Of a stretch of 30,445 nucleotides of DNA, positions 1 to 5,852 are shown in pieces. The position numbers were made by a program, and so were the translations under genes. Source of the DNA: JBQTJN01 sp052387095 (lineage in GTDB: Bacteria; Pseudomonadota; Alphaproteobacteria; Micavibrionales; Micavibrionaceae). The notes under the pieces are model-generated. The model was given only the letters and a program-made list of their open reading frames with translations, was not told the origin of the DNA and searched no databases. The stretch lies in contig JBQTJN010000045.1 of the NCBI GenBank assembly GCA_052387095.1, positions 1-30,445 of the forward strand. The letters are read 5' to 3'. The first letter of the stretch is position 1, and every line of letters starts with the position of its first letter.

Positions 1-253
1 CCGTGACAGACGCGTATATTGCTTTTGACCGCGCCAGCCTATGATGGAATTACCCGCCCCCTATGCCATCGGAAAGCGGCTCCCTCAGTCTCTGGTTCCC
101 GGCGCGGGAACCGGTTCAAAGTAACCATCTCATAACCCCATTGGAGAGTCAAGGAATTTAATCCTAAATTTTTCTTGAGGCTATGGCCAGCAATAAAAGG
201 TTTTGAAATTGAGCAAACGTAATTTCATAACGACTCTTACGGAAATAATTTTA
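1..253. other. Leading region with no confident gene
   Basis: No gene here can be called with confidence. Frame 3 is open from the window edge to a TGA at 42-44 (13 codons) and could be the tail of a gene starting outside the window. A 26-codon ORF at 44-124 overlaps that stop by one base, but it has no ribosome binding site apart from its position. A hairpin with a perfect 8-bp stem and 3-base loop lies at 94-112; it has no T-run, so it is not a standard terminator. From about 125 on the sequence is AT-rich and looks non-coding. Confidence 0.4.
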
Positions 254-283
254 TTGAAGTTAAAGGCGTAATAAGCCTATATT
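254..283 (+). promoter_or_regulatory. Candidate sigma-70 promoter for the protease pair
   Basis: TTGAAG at 254-259 and TATATT at 278-283 are separated by 18 bases, in an AT-rich stretch ahead of the first confident gene. Transcription would start near 290, just at the hairpin at 287-319. This is a reading by eye; no transcription data support it. Confidence 0.4.
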
Positions 284-286
284 GAA

Positions 287-319
287 AAGGAGAGATTTAC
301 ACCATGTAAGAATCTCCTT
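287..319 (+). promoter_or_regulatory. Leader hairpin that pairs a Shine-Dalgarno-like AAGGAG
   Basis: AAGGAG (287-292) can pair with CTCCTT (314-319), and ATT (295-297) with AAT (311-313), leaving a two-base bulge. The loop holds ATG TAA (304-309), a start codon directly followed by a stop, 11 bases after AAGGAG. The real gene starts at 332 behind a weaker AGGG (320-323). The arrangement could tune translation of the next gene, but it may be chance. Confidence 0.3.
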
Positions 320-331
320 AGGGTTCAGACC

Positions 332-598
332 ATGCCTAAAGCCATTGAAAAACAGCAAGAAATAGACCAAAACTATGAAGCCTTTTTAGAAATTCTTCCT
401 AGTTTGATGAAGACTCAAGCCGGAAAATTTGTGATTATGAGGCATAAAAAAACCGTTGAGTTTTTTGATACCGCCCGAGATGCAATGATCTATGCTAGTA
501 ATGAATATAAAGACGACCTTTTCTCAGTGCAAGAAGTCACAGATAAGGTTGTTGATCTAGGATGGATTTCTTATGCCCCAATACAAGCAAACCTTTGA
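332..598 (+). CDS. Small protein partnered with an aspartyl protease-like gene
   Basis: An 88-residue protein of unknown function, acidic and probably alpha/beta. It has no signal peptide and no membrane segment. The middle (about residues 30-62) has a compact pattern, KFVIMRHKKTVEFFDTARDA, that resembles small bacterial proteins often annotated as DUF5678-like; this is a weak recollection. Its last 26 bases overlap the start of the retropepsin-like gene, so the two are very likely translated together. AGGG at 320-323 lies 8 bases before the ATG. The base composition is AT-richer than the core genes, which fits accessory DNA. Confidence 0.75.
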   Translation: MPKAIEKQQEIDQNYEAFLEILPSLMKTQAGKFVIMRHKKTVEFFDTARDAMIYASNEYKDDLFSVQEVTDKVVDLGWISYAPIQANL

Positions 599-1001
599 CC
601 CTGAAAAAGGCCCTCATTTAGAAATCACCCTTTCTAAGCCTCTCAGTATCTTCGAAGAAGACGACGTAAAATCTTCCATGCAGAATCATTCTTTTCTGAT
701 CGATACCGGCGCATCTAAAACTGTTGTAAGCAAAAAAATCGCGCTGGAGTTGGGCCTGCCGGTTACAGGGAAAGATACCGTAAAAACAGCAAATGGCAGT
801 GTGAAATGCAATATTAGGCAGGGAGATCTGACTTGTGATATTTTTAAGTTGCCTGGCTCTGCCATATATCTTCCGGACTTAAGAATACTGGAACTAGATC
901 TAGAGGACGGCTGGAGGGGCGGGTTTATAGGTCGGGATTTTCTTCAGAAGATAATTTTGGAAATTAACAGTCCTGATAAGTATTTTAAAATTACTATTTG
1001 A
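573..1001 (+). CDS. Retropepsin-like aspartyl protease domain protein
   Basis: A 142-residue protein with the hallmark of a retroviral-type aspartyl protease: LIDTGAS at about residues 43-49, containing the catalytic D-T/S-G. A second conserved stretch, FIGRDFLQKI at about 118-127, matches the glycine-containing strand and helix near the end of the fold. One such domain acts as a homodimer, with one aspartate from each chain. No signal peptide or membrane helix is visible, so it is probably cytoplasmic. It overlaps the 88-aa gene by 26 bases. Family membership is well supported; the substrate is unknown. The pairing suggests that the small upstream protein is a partner or substrate. Confidence 0.8.
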   Translation: MPQYKQTFDPEKGPHLEITLSKPLSIFEEDDVKSSMQNHSFLIDTGASKTVVSKKIALELGLPVTGKDTVKTANGSVKCNIRQGDLTCDIFKLPGSAIYLPDLRILELDLEDGWRGGFIGRDFLQKIILEINSPDKYFKITI

Positions 1002-1037
1002 AAATTCTTCTGATCTTGCCAACCATTTAATTCGGTT

Positions 1038-1091
1038 CCTAAACCAACCCCAGCCTCTGCTCCAGCGCCCCGCACAGCATCTGCCCGAGCG
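1038..1091 (-). pseudogene. Displaced 3' end of gmhA (about 17 codons)
   Basis: Read on the minus strand, this stretch encodes ALGQMLCGALEQRLGLV and then a stop. The last residues of the intact gmhA at 2554 read TLGQMLCGALEGKLGLL. The 25 bases at 1067-1091 are identical to 2582-2606; beyond them the nucleotide identity falls while the peptide stays alike. The remnant uses GC-rich codons typical of the core genes here, whereas the end of the intact gmhA is AT-richer. This fits the remnant being the original gene end, pushed away by an insertion that brought a replacement end. Confidence 0.85.
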
Positions 1092-2606
1092 CAACAGGAA
1101 TAACTAGGGTTTTAATCCAGGCTGCGGCACTGGATTTATTGCATCAGGAGATCTTTTAAGCGAGAGCGCGGCATCTTGATTTTGCTCTTGCTGCTGCGGC
1201 TGCGGAGGTGCGTCCGGTGTCTCGCTACCCGGTTTAGGGGGCAGGGGTTTTCCGTCCATATCGACCTCTACATATTTTCCCTCTTCGGGTAAGTATTTTT
1301 TCCGGCTTATAACCTGGCCGTTTTTAGAATATGTGGTTTCGTCACCGGACAATATTTGCCTTTTTTCGGTCTCGGTCTGATTGGTCACGGTGTACTGGCC
1401 TTTTTGCTCGCCGGTATTGATCGTTTTTACCGTCTCAACATGAAACCGGCCGCCATTTCTTTTTCTGTCAGTGAAAGTTTCATCATTGGCGGTCTGGGTG
1501 AGCGTGACCTGCCTGTTCATTTTATCATTTACTGAATATACATAGCTCATGGATAAATTACCTTCAGCGTCAAGCGTGGCTTTATAACGCTCTGTGAGTT
1601 GATTGAGTCCTTCAACGCGCAATTGGGCGGATTCATAGAAATGGCTGCCGTCCTGGTTGAATTGTACGGTCTCCTTGTTCTCGAGTGAGGGCGCGTTCCC
1701 GGCTCTCGATTCCGGTGTGTCATATTTTTTCTCGGTCGTTTCATATTGTACCGAACCGGTTTTTGAAGCTTGGAGATCTTGTGTAATAAGGTGTTTGTAG
1801 TTGTCTTTTAAATGATTGGAGATTTCTTTAGAATGCGTTTCCAGTTTTCCTTTGAGATCTAAATGTTCAGAAGGCCCGGATGAACCTGAACCCGCTTGCG
1901 ATGAAACTTGACCAGAAAAAATTCCGCCTTTATGTTTTTCTGCTTTATTCCAGGGACTTTGCTGAATAGCCTGTTTGAGCGCACTGTTAAGTCCTGCACC
2001 TGAAGTGGAGGATTCTTCAGTTTCGTAGATTTTCTGCCCGTTTTCGTAATCGGCAATTCTCTTGAAATGAGCGCCGCGTCTTTCTTCTTCATGAGTGAGC
2101 TGGCCATCTTTCGTATAAATATATCTGTTTTCAATGTCGTATGACTCGGAGGTTTTCCAGCCGGACGCGTCCGCCACGGGCAGGGAGAGTCCTGTTGAGA
2201 ACTGCGTAAGTTCAATATTTCCATTTTCGTGATATTCGATGATGGCTTTTTCCCAGCCAATGGACCGGTAATCTTCTTTTTCAAGAATTATTTTTCTGCC
2301 TTCGCGGAGCCATGTTTCCCCGTTTTTCAGGGTGCCGGATTTTTCACCTTTTTGTTCCAGTGCTTCAATTTCTTTAATTAAAGCCGAGTATTTTTCCAGC
2401 CCCGCGCGACTTTCACTTTTACCGGACATTGCCCACCTCATACCTTGATCATTACTTAAAATGCTTGTGTTAAATAATACATAAAATATATTAACATAAA
2501 ATTAATTCAAGCCAAGGTAGATTTAAATTGCATGGAAAAACAGGATGTTAATCTTAAAGCAGTCCCAGTTTTCCTTCCAAAGCCCCGCACAGCATCTGCC
2601 CGAGCG
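1067..2606. mobile_element. Putative 1.5-kb element inserted in the 3' end of gmhA
   Basis: Identical 25-bp direct repeats at 1067-1091 and 2582-2606 bound a 1515-bp unit. Both repeats lie in the coding sequence of the gmhA C-terminus: one in the intact gene, the other in a detached remnant. Between them is one gene, the 441-aa MORN-like protein, with an AT-rich upstream region. No integrase or transposase is present. Integrative elements that target the end of a protein gene commonly carry a replacement 3' end, which is what is seen here. A simple local duplication followed by gene insertion remains possible. Strand assignment is not meaningful. Confidence 0.6.
1104..2429 (-). CDS. MORN/YwqK-like repeat protein, possible effector
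   Basis: A 441-residue hydrophilic protein without signal peptide or membrane segments. Short beta-hairpin-like units of the kind [YF]-x-x-[ND/E]-G recur: YHENGN, YTKDGQ, ADYENGQ, FNQDGS, LDAEGN, YSKNGQ and VDMDGK. This resembles MORN/YwqK-type repeats, which are often found in secreted or toxin-associated proteins. The middle (about residues 140-200) is Ser/Gly/Gln-rich and probably disordered. The tail is Pro/Gln-rich and ends PVPQPGLKP. The start is set at the ATG at 2429 because GAGGTG lies just upstream; a start four codons earlier is possible but has no such site. It is the only gene inside the putative gmhA-targeted element. No exact function can be assigned. Confidence 0.7.
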   Translation of the reverse strand: MSGKSESRAGLEKYSALIKEIEALEQKGEKSGTLKNGETWLREGRKIILEKEDYRSIGWEKAIIEYHENGNIELTQFSTGLSLPVADASGWKTSESYDIENRYIYTKDGQLTHEEERRGAHFKRIADYENGQKIYETEESSTSGAGLNSALKQAIQQSPWNKAEKHKGGIFSGQVSSQAGSGSSGPSEHLDLKGKLETHSKEISNHLKDNYKHLITQDLQASKTGSVQYETTEKKYDTPESRAGNAPSLENKETVQFNQDGSHFYESAQLRVEGLNQLTERYKATLDAEGNLSMSYVYSVNDKMNRQVTLTQTANDETFTDRKRNGGRFHVETVKTINTGEQKGQYTVTNQTETEKRQILSGDETTYSKNGQVISRKKYLPEEGKYVEVDMDGKPLPPKPGSETPDAPPQPQQQEQNQDAALSLKRSPDAINPVPQPGLKP

Positions 2607-3141
2607 TAATATGCATCTCCTGGATACGCGCGGTCGTGGCGGAGGGGACTTTCAAAAGCACATCGCAATAGCCGCCCATCTGGCCGCCGCTTTTACCGGT
2701 GAGGCCACACGTATTCAGGCCCGCCCCGCGCGCGGCTTTCAAGCCGCGCAGAACATTCCCGCTGGTGCCGGATGTTGAAATCCCGAGCGCGACATCGCCG
2801 CTGCGCCCCAGTGCCTCAACCTGCCGCGCGAAAATCTCGTCGAAACCGAGATCGTTGCCGATGGCGGTGAGCGCAGAAGTGTCGGTGGTGAGCGCGAGTC
2901 CAGCAATCGCCTTGCGGTTCTTGACGTAGCGCACGGTGAGTTCCGTCGCGATATGCTGCGCGTCCGCCGCGCTGCCGCCATTGCCGAAAAGCAGGATCTT
3001 CCCGCCCGCCGCAATAGAGCCCGCGCACAGATCGAGCAGTTTTTCAAAATCACCGCGCAGTGCGGCGAATGTTTGCGCGGCGACATCCATATGTTCGCCG
3101 GCCTGTGCATCCCAGAATTGCTGGAGGTTGAACCCGCTCAT
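2554..3141 (-). CDS. gmhA: Phosphoheptose isomerase (sedoheptulose 7-phosphate isomerase)
   Basis: A 195-residue SIS-domain sugar isomerase, close to the usual length of about 190. It converts D-sedoheptulose 7-phosphate to D-glycero-D-manno-heptose 7-phosphate, the first step of ADP-heptose synthesis for the LPS core. The phosphate-binding stretch GNGGSAADAQHIATELTVRY is characteristic of GmhA, and SGTSGNVLRGL is the second SIS loop. The reading frame is open further upstream, but the ATG at 3141 gives a standard N-terminus, and the extra 55 codons would overlap the preceding lipoprotein gene. The last codons are AT-richer than the rest, consistent with a replaced 3' end (see the remnant at 1038-1091). 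It starts one base after the lipoprotein stop, so the two are probably cotranscribed. Confidence 0.92.
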   Translation of the reverse strand: MSGFNLQQFWDAQAGEHMDVAAQTFAALRGDFEKLLDLCAGSIAAGGKILLFGNGGSAADAQHIATELTVRYVKNRKAIAGLALTTDTSALTAIGNDLGFDEIFARQVEALGRSGDVALGISTSGTSGNVLRGLKAARGAGLNTCGLTGKSGGQMGGYCDVLLKVPSATTARIQEMHITLGQMLCGALEGKLGLL

Positions 3142-3142
3142 A

Positions 3143-3937
3143 TCATCGGCCGGCAGGAACAAGCGAAGAGGGGCGTGAATCGACGGGCATGACCGGCGCG
3201 GGACGGAGCTCCTCGACAACCACTTCGCGCATCGCGGCCGGGCGCGCATGTGCGGGCTCGTAGATATTGGTGGCGTCGAGAACAAGCGCGCGCGTCTCTT
3301 CCGCATGGGCGCGGTTATAGGCGAGTTGGTGCTTGTTCAGCTGGAAGCCGACAAGGATGTTGTGGCCCGGCCCGTCGGTTGGGCGTTGGAGCGGGATCAC
3401 CTGGCGCAGATGCTCGGTATGGGTTTGCATTGTCTGGCCGGGGGCAAACGCCATAGGCGCCGCGAAGACTTGGCGCGCCATGACGACATTTTGCGGGCTG
3501 GTGATGGCGATGAAGAACGGGTAGGAGAAGAAGGTTTCATGCGGGCCGCGCTGCGCCGCCGGGCCGAGCTGTCCCTCGAAGAGCAGGTTGATGTCGACCG
3601 TCACACTCCGGTCCGTGTAAGAGCAACTGGTTGAAAGGCGGCTGACCCTGACCTGCGTGATCAAATTGTCCTTTCCGGCATTTTTGAAATTTGTATAATC
3701 GGTAAAGACGCCGAGTTCATTGACCAGCTTGACGGAAGGGCAATTGCTGCGCAGGTAATCTTCGGATCCGGTCGGTATGGAAGCGGCCGTGTCGCTGATA
3801 TCCTCGAGATTGTCCTTGGCTATGTCAGTAGCGCGGATTGTGTTGTTGACGGCCGTATCTACGGATGCGCAGGACGCCGTAAGCAGGCACAGGCCTAAAA
3901 AGAGAAATTTCAGAGACGCCGGGGTCTGCTTGCGCAT
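3143..3937 (-). CDS. Hypothetical lipoprotein
   Basis: A 264-residue protein with a basic N-terminus, a hydrophobic segment (about residues 9-20) and TAS-C23, which looks like a lipobox with Cys23 as the lipidated residue. It would be anchored in a membrane after Sec export. The mature part contains beta-rich stretches (TDRSVTVDINLLFEGQLGPA, THTEHLRQVIPLQ) but no domain I recognise. An AAAGGA ribosome binding site lies 6 bases before the ATG. It sits one base upstream of gmhA, so a cell-envelope role is plausible. The C-terminal 30 residues are Pro/Ala/Arg-rich and probably flexible. Confidence 0.75.
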   Translation of the reverse strand: MRKQTPASLKFLFLGLCLLTASCASVDTAVNNTIRATDIAKDNLEDISDTAASIPTGSEDYLRSNCPSVKLVNELGVFTDYTNFKNAGKDNLITQVRVSRLSTSCSYTDRSVTVDINLLFEGQLGPAAQRGPHETFFSYPFFIAITSPQNVVMARQVFAAPMAFAPGQTMQTHTEHLRQVIPLQRPTDGPGHNILVGFQLNKHQLAYNRAHAEETRALVLDATNIYEPAHARPAAMREVVVEELRPAPVMPVDSRPSSLVPAGR

Positions 3938-3964
3938 GGTTTTGTCCTTTGAATTTAAGCCTTA

Positions 3965-3994
3965 AAGATACGCTATGGGCCGGGATTAAGGCAA
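3965..3994 (-). promoter_or_regulatory. Candidate promoter for the lipoprotein-gmhA pair
   Basis: On the minus strand, TTGCCT (3989-3994) and TATCTT (3965-3970) are spaced by 18 bases, a short distance upstream of the lipoprotein start. The match to the consensus is moderate. Confidence 0.3.
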
Positions 3995-4002
3995 GACTTC
4001 AA

Positions 4003-4079
4003 CGTCATCCCGAGGCAAAGCCGCGGGATCTTCATAATAAGATAGGCCAAAGATCCCGCGGCTTTGCCTCGGGATGACG
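4003..4079. repeat. Perfect 30-bp inverted repeat
   Basis: The arms at 4003-4032 and 4050-4079 are exact reverse complements of each other (30 of 30 bases), with a 17-base spacer. The arms begin GTCATCCCGAGG and end GCGGGATCTT. The repeat sits between the divergent lipoprotein and ispH genes. It could fold into a long cruciform or RNA hairpin. It resembles the palindromic intergenic repeats common in proteobacteria. It differs in sequence from the CCCCGC-GAAA-GCGGGG family found elsewhere in this window. Confidence 0.95.
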
Positions 4080-4123
4080 GCTTCTTATGGATTTATTTTA
4101 TATTCCCCCTTATATAAAGGTCC

Positions 4124-5074
4124 ATGACCAAGCGGCCTTTGAAAATCCTCCTCGCCTCCCCCCGCGGCTTTTGCGCCGGGGTCGACCGCGCCATCCAGAT
4201 TGTCGAGCGCGCGCTGGAAAAATACGGCAAGCCGGTCTATGTTCGCCATGAAATTGTTCATAACAAATATGTCGTCGAGTCCTTACGCGAAAAAGGCGCA
4301 GTGTTCGTCGAGGAGCTGGATGAGATTCCGAATGACGGCCGCCCGGTTATTTTCTCCGCCCACGGCGTGCCGAAATCGGTGCCGGGCACGGCGGCGGCGC
4401 GCCAGATGTTTTTCATCGATGCGACATGCCCGCTCGTCAACAAGGTCCACCGCGAAGCGGAGCGTTATTTTAACGGGGGTTGTACGATTATTCTGATCGG
4501 TCATTCCAATCATCCCGAAGTGATCGGCACGATGGGGCAGTTGACGGCGGGCTCGGTTCTGCTGGTGGAGACGCTGCAGGATCTGGAAAAACTGCAGGTG
4601 CCGGATGCGGCGCGGCTGGCTTATTGCACGCAGACGACATTGTCGGTGGACGATACGGCGGAAATTGTCGCAGCGCTGCAGAAAAAATTCCCGGATATCA
4701 AAGGCCCGCATAAAGAAGACATATGCTACGCCACCACCAACCGCCAGGCGGCGGTGAAAGCGATTGCGCCGCTGTGCGATGCGATGATCGTGATCGGTGC
4801 GCCGAACTCGTCGAATTCCAACCGCCTCGTTGAGGTCGCAGCGTTAAGTGGCTGCCCGCAAGCCATGCTGGTCGAGCGCGCGGCGGAGATTAACTGGGGC
4901 TGGCTGGGGCAGGCGAAGGTTCTGGGCCTCACCGCGGGCGCGAGCGCGCCGGAAATCCTTGTTGATGAAGTCATTGAAAATGCAAAGAAGTTTTTTGTTG
5001 TGACGATAGAGGAAATCACGATTACGAAAGAAAACATCCATTTCAAGATCCCGAAGATCTTGACGGCGGCCTGA
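4124..5074 (+). CDS. ispH: 4-hydroxy-3-methylbut-2-enyl diphosphate reductase
   Basis: A 316-residue cytoplasmic iron-sulfur enzyme that makes IPP and DMAPP from HMBPP in the last step of the MEP isoprenoid pathway. All three cluster cysteines are visible: Cys17 (PRGFCAGV), Cys102 (DATCPLV) and Cys201 (DICYATTNRQ). Substrate-binding residues also appear: His42 (RHEIVHN), His80 (SAHGV), HSNHPEV with His130/Glu132, and the NSSNSNRL loop. The length is typical. The order ispH-thrB-rnhA is the usual alphaproteobacterial one; thrB begins one base after the ispH stop. Confidence 0.97.
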   Translation: MTKRPLKILLASPRGFCAGVDRAIQIVERALEKYGKPVYVRHEIVHNKYVVESLREKGAVFVEELDEIPNDGRPVIFSAHGVPKSVPGTAAARQMFFIDATCPLVNKVHREAERYFNGGCTIILIGHSNHPEVIGTMGQLTAGSVLLVETLQDLEKLQVPDAARLAYCTQTTLSVDDTAEIVAALQKKFPDIKGPHKEDICYATTNRQAAVKAIAPLCDAMIVIGAPNSSNSNRLVEVAALSGCPQAMLVERAAEINWGWLGQAKVLGLTAGASAPEILVDEVIENAKKFFVVTIEEITITKENIHFKIPKILTAA

Positions 5075-5075
5075 C

Positions 5076-5381
5076 ATGACCGTTTATACGCATATCGATA
5101 AAGCTGGGCTGCGGGATTTCCTGAAGGATTATGATCTCGGCACGCTGGTGTCTTTTTCCGGCATCGAAAAGGGCGTCAGCAACACCAATTACCATGTTGA
5201 AACCACGTCCGGGCCTTATATCCTGACCATCTTTGAACCGCAACGTGTCAGCGCGGAAGAGTTACCTTCCGCGTTGGAAGAGATGATTAATAGCGAACTG
5301 GATTTTATGAAACCTCACGACCCGATGGGGTATTTACACAGGCTGAAATTCCACAGGGACCACGATGTCACTCAAGAATAA
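5076..5381 (+). pseudogene. thrB: Homoserine kinase with an in-frame internal deletion
   Basis: The 101-codon ORF keeps the two ends of a homoserine kinase of about 320 residues (ThrB, APH-like fold). Residues 1 to about 67 match the N-terminus (VYTHIDKAGLRDFL, LVSFSGIEKGVSNTNY, TTSGPYILTIFE). Residues about 77-101 match the C-terminus (MKPHDPMGYLHRLKFH). Roughly 215 residues between them are missing, including the HGD-type catalytic loop and the metal-binding Asp, so the protein cannot phosphorylate homoserine. The reading frame is still open and still overlaps rnhA by 17 bases. The deletion may be kept in frame to preserve translational coupling, or may be recent. Identity comes from both matching ends and the gene order. 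Confidence 0.88.
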
Positions 5382-5796
5382 CAAGGTTGAAATTTTTACC
5401 GACGGTGCCTGCAGCTTCAATCCCGGTCCCGGCGGCTGGGGCGCGATCCTGCGTTATAACGGCCATGAGAAAGAACTCTTCGGCGGCGAGGCGCTCACCA
5501 CAAACAACCGCATGGAGATGCTCGCCGCCATCATGGCGCTGCAGGCGCTGAAGACAGCCTCGAAGGTCGATCTCTACACCGATAGCCAGTATCTGCAAAA
5601 GGGCGTGCATGAATGGATGAAGGGCTGGAAGGCAAAGAACTGGCCGGCTAAAATCAAGAATCAGGATCTCTGGAAACAGCTTGATTCGCTCCTGGAAAAG
5701 CACGATGTGAAATTTCACTGGATCCGCGGCCATGATGGCCATCCGGAGAATGAGCGCGCTGACCGATTGGCGGTGAAGGCGATTCCGAAAAAATAG
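5365..5796 (+). CDS. rnhA: Ribonuclease HI
   Basis: A 143-residue RNase H1 that cleaves the RNA strand of RNA-DNA hybrids. The carboxylate residues are visible: Asp13 (FTDGAC), Glu51 (NNRMEM), Asp73 (YTDSQY) and the Asp of ENERADRL near residue 133. His in RGHDGHPENE is the proton-shuttling residue. PGPGGWGAIL and the basic WMKGWKAKNW handle that grips the hybrid are also present. The start lies inside the thrB remnant, with AGGG seven bases before the ATG. The C-terminus ends soon after the last catalytic residue, slightly shorter than E. coli RnhA. Confidence 0.96.
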   Translation: MSLKNNKVEIFTDGACSFNPGPGGWGAILRYNGHEKELFGGEALTTNNRMEMLAAIMALQALKTASKVDLYTDSQYLQKGVHEWMKGWKAKNWPAKIKNQDLWKQLDSLLEKHDVKFHWIRGHDGHPENERADRLAVKAIPKK

Positions 5797-5852
5797 AACG
5801 TCACCCCCGCCGCGTGCCGGTTGTTCTGCGCGAGAAGATACCGGTTTAAGAA

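Noticed and set aside
94..112. Rho-independent terminator
   Set aside because: The stem is strong but no T-run follows on either strand.
1067..2606. Insertion sequence
   Set aside because: There is no transposase, no terminal inverted repeats, and the flanking repeat is 25 bp of gene sequence, longer than usual target duplications.
3142..3306. N-terminal extension of gmhA
   Set aside because: It overlaps the upstream lipoprotein gene, has no family similarity, and the ATG at 3141 gives the usual length.
5797..5852. Copy of the palindromic repeat family after rnhA
   Set aside because: The first bases (CGTCACCCCCG) resemble a repeat arm, but no matching second arm is present.
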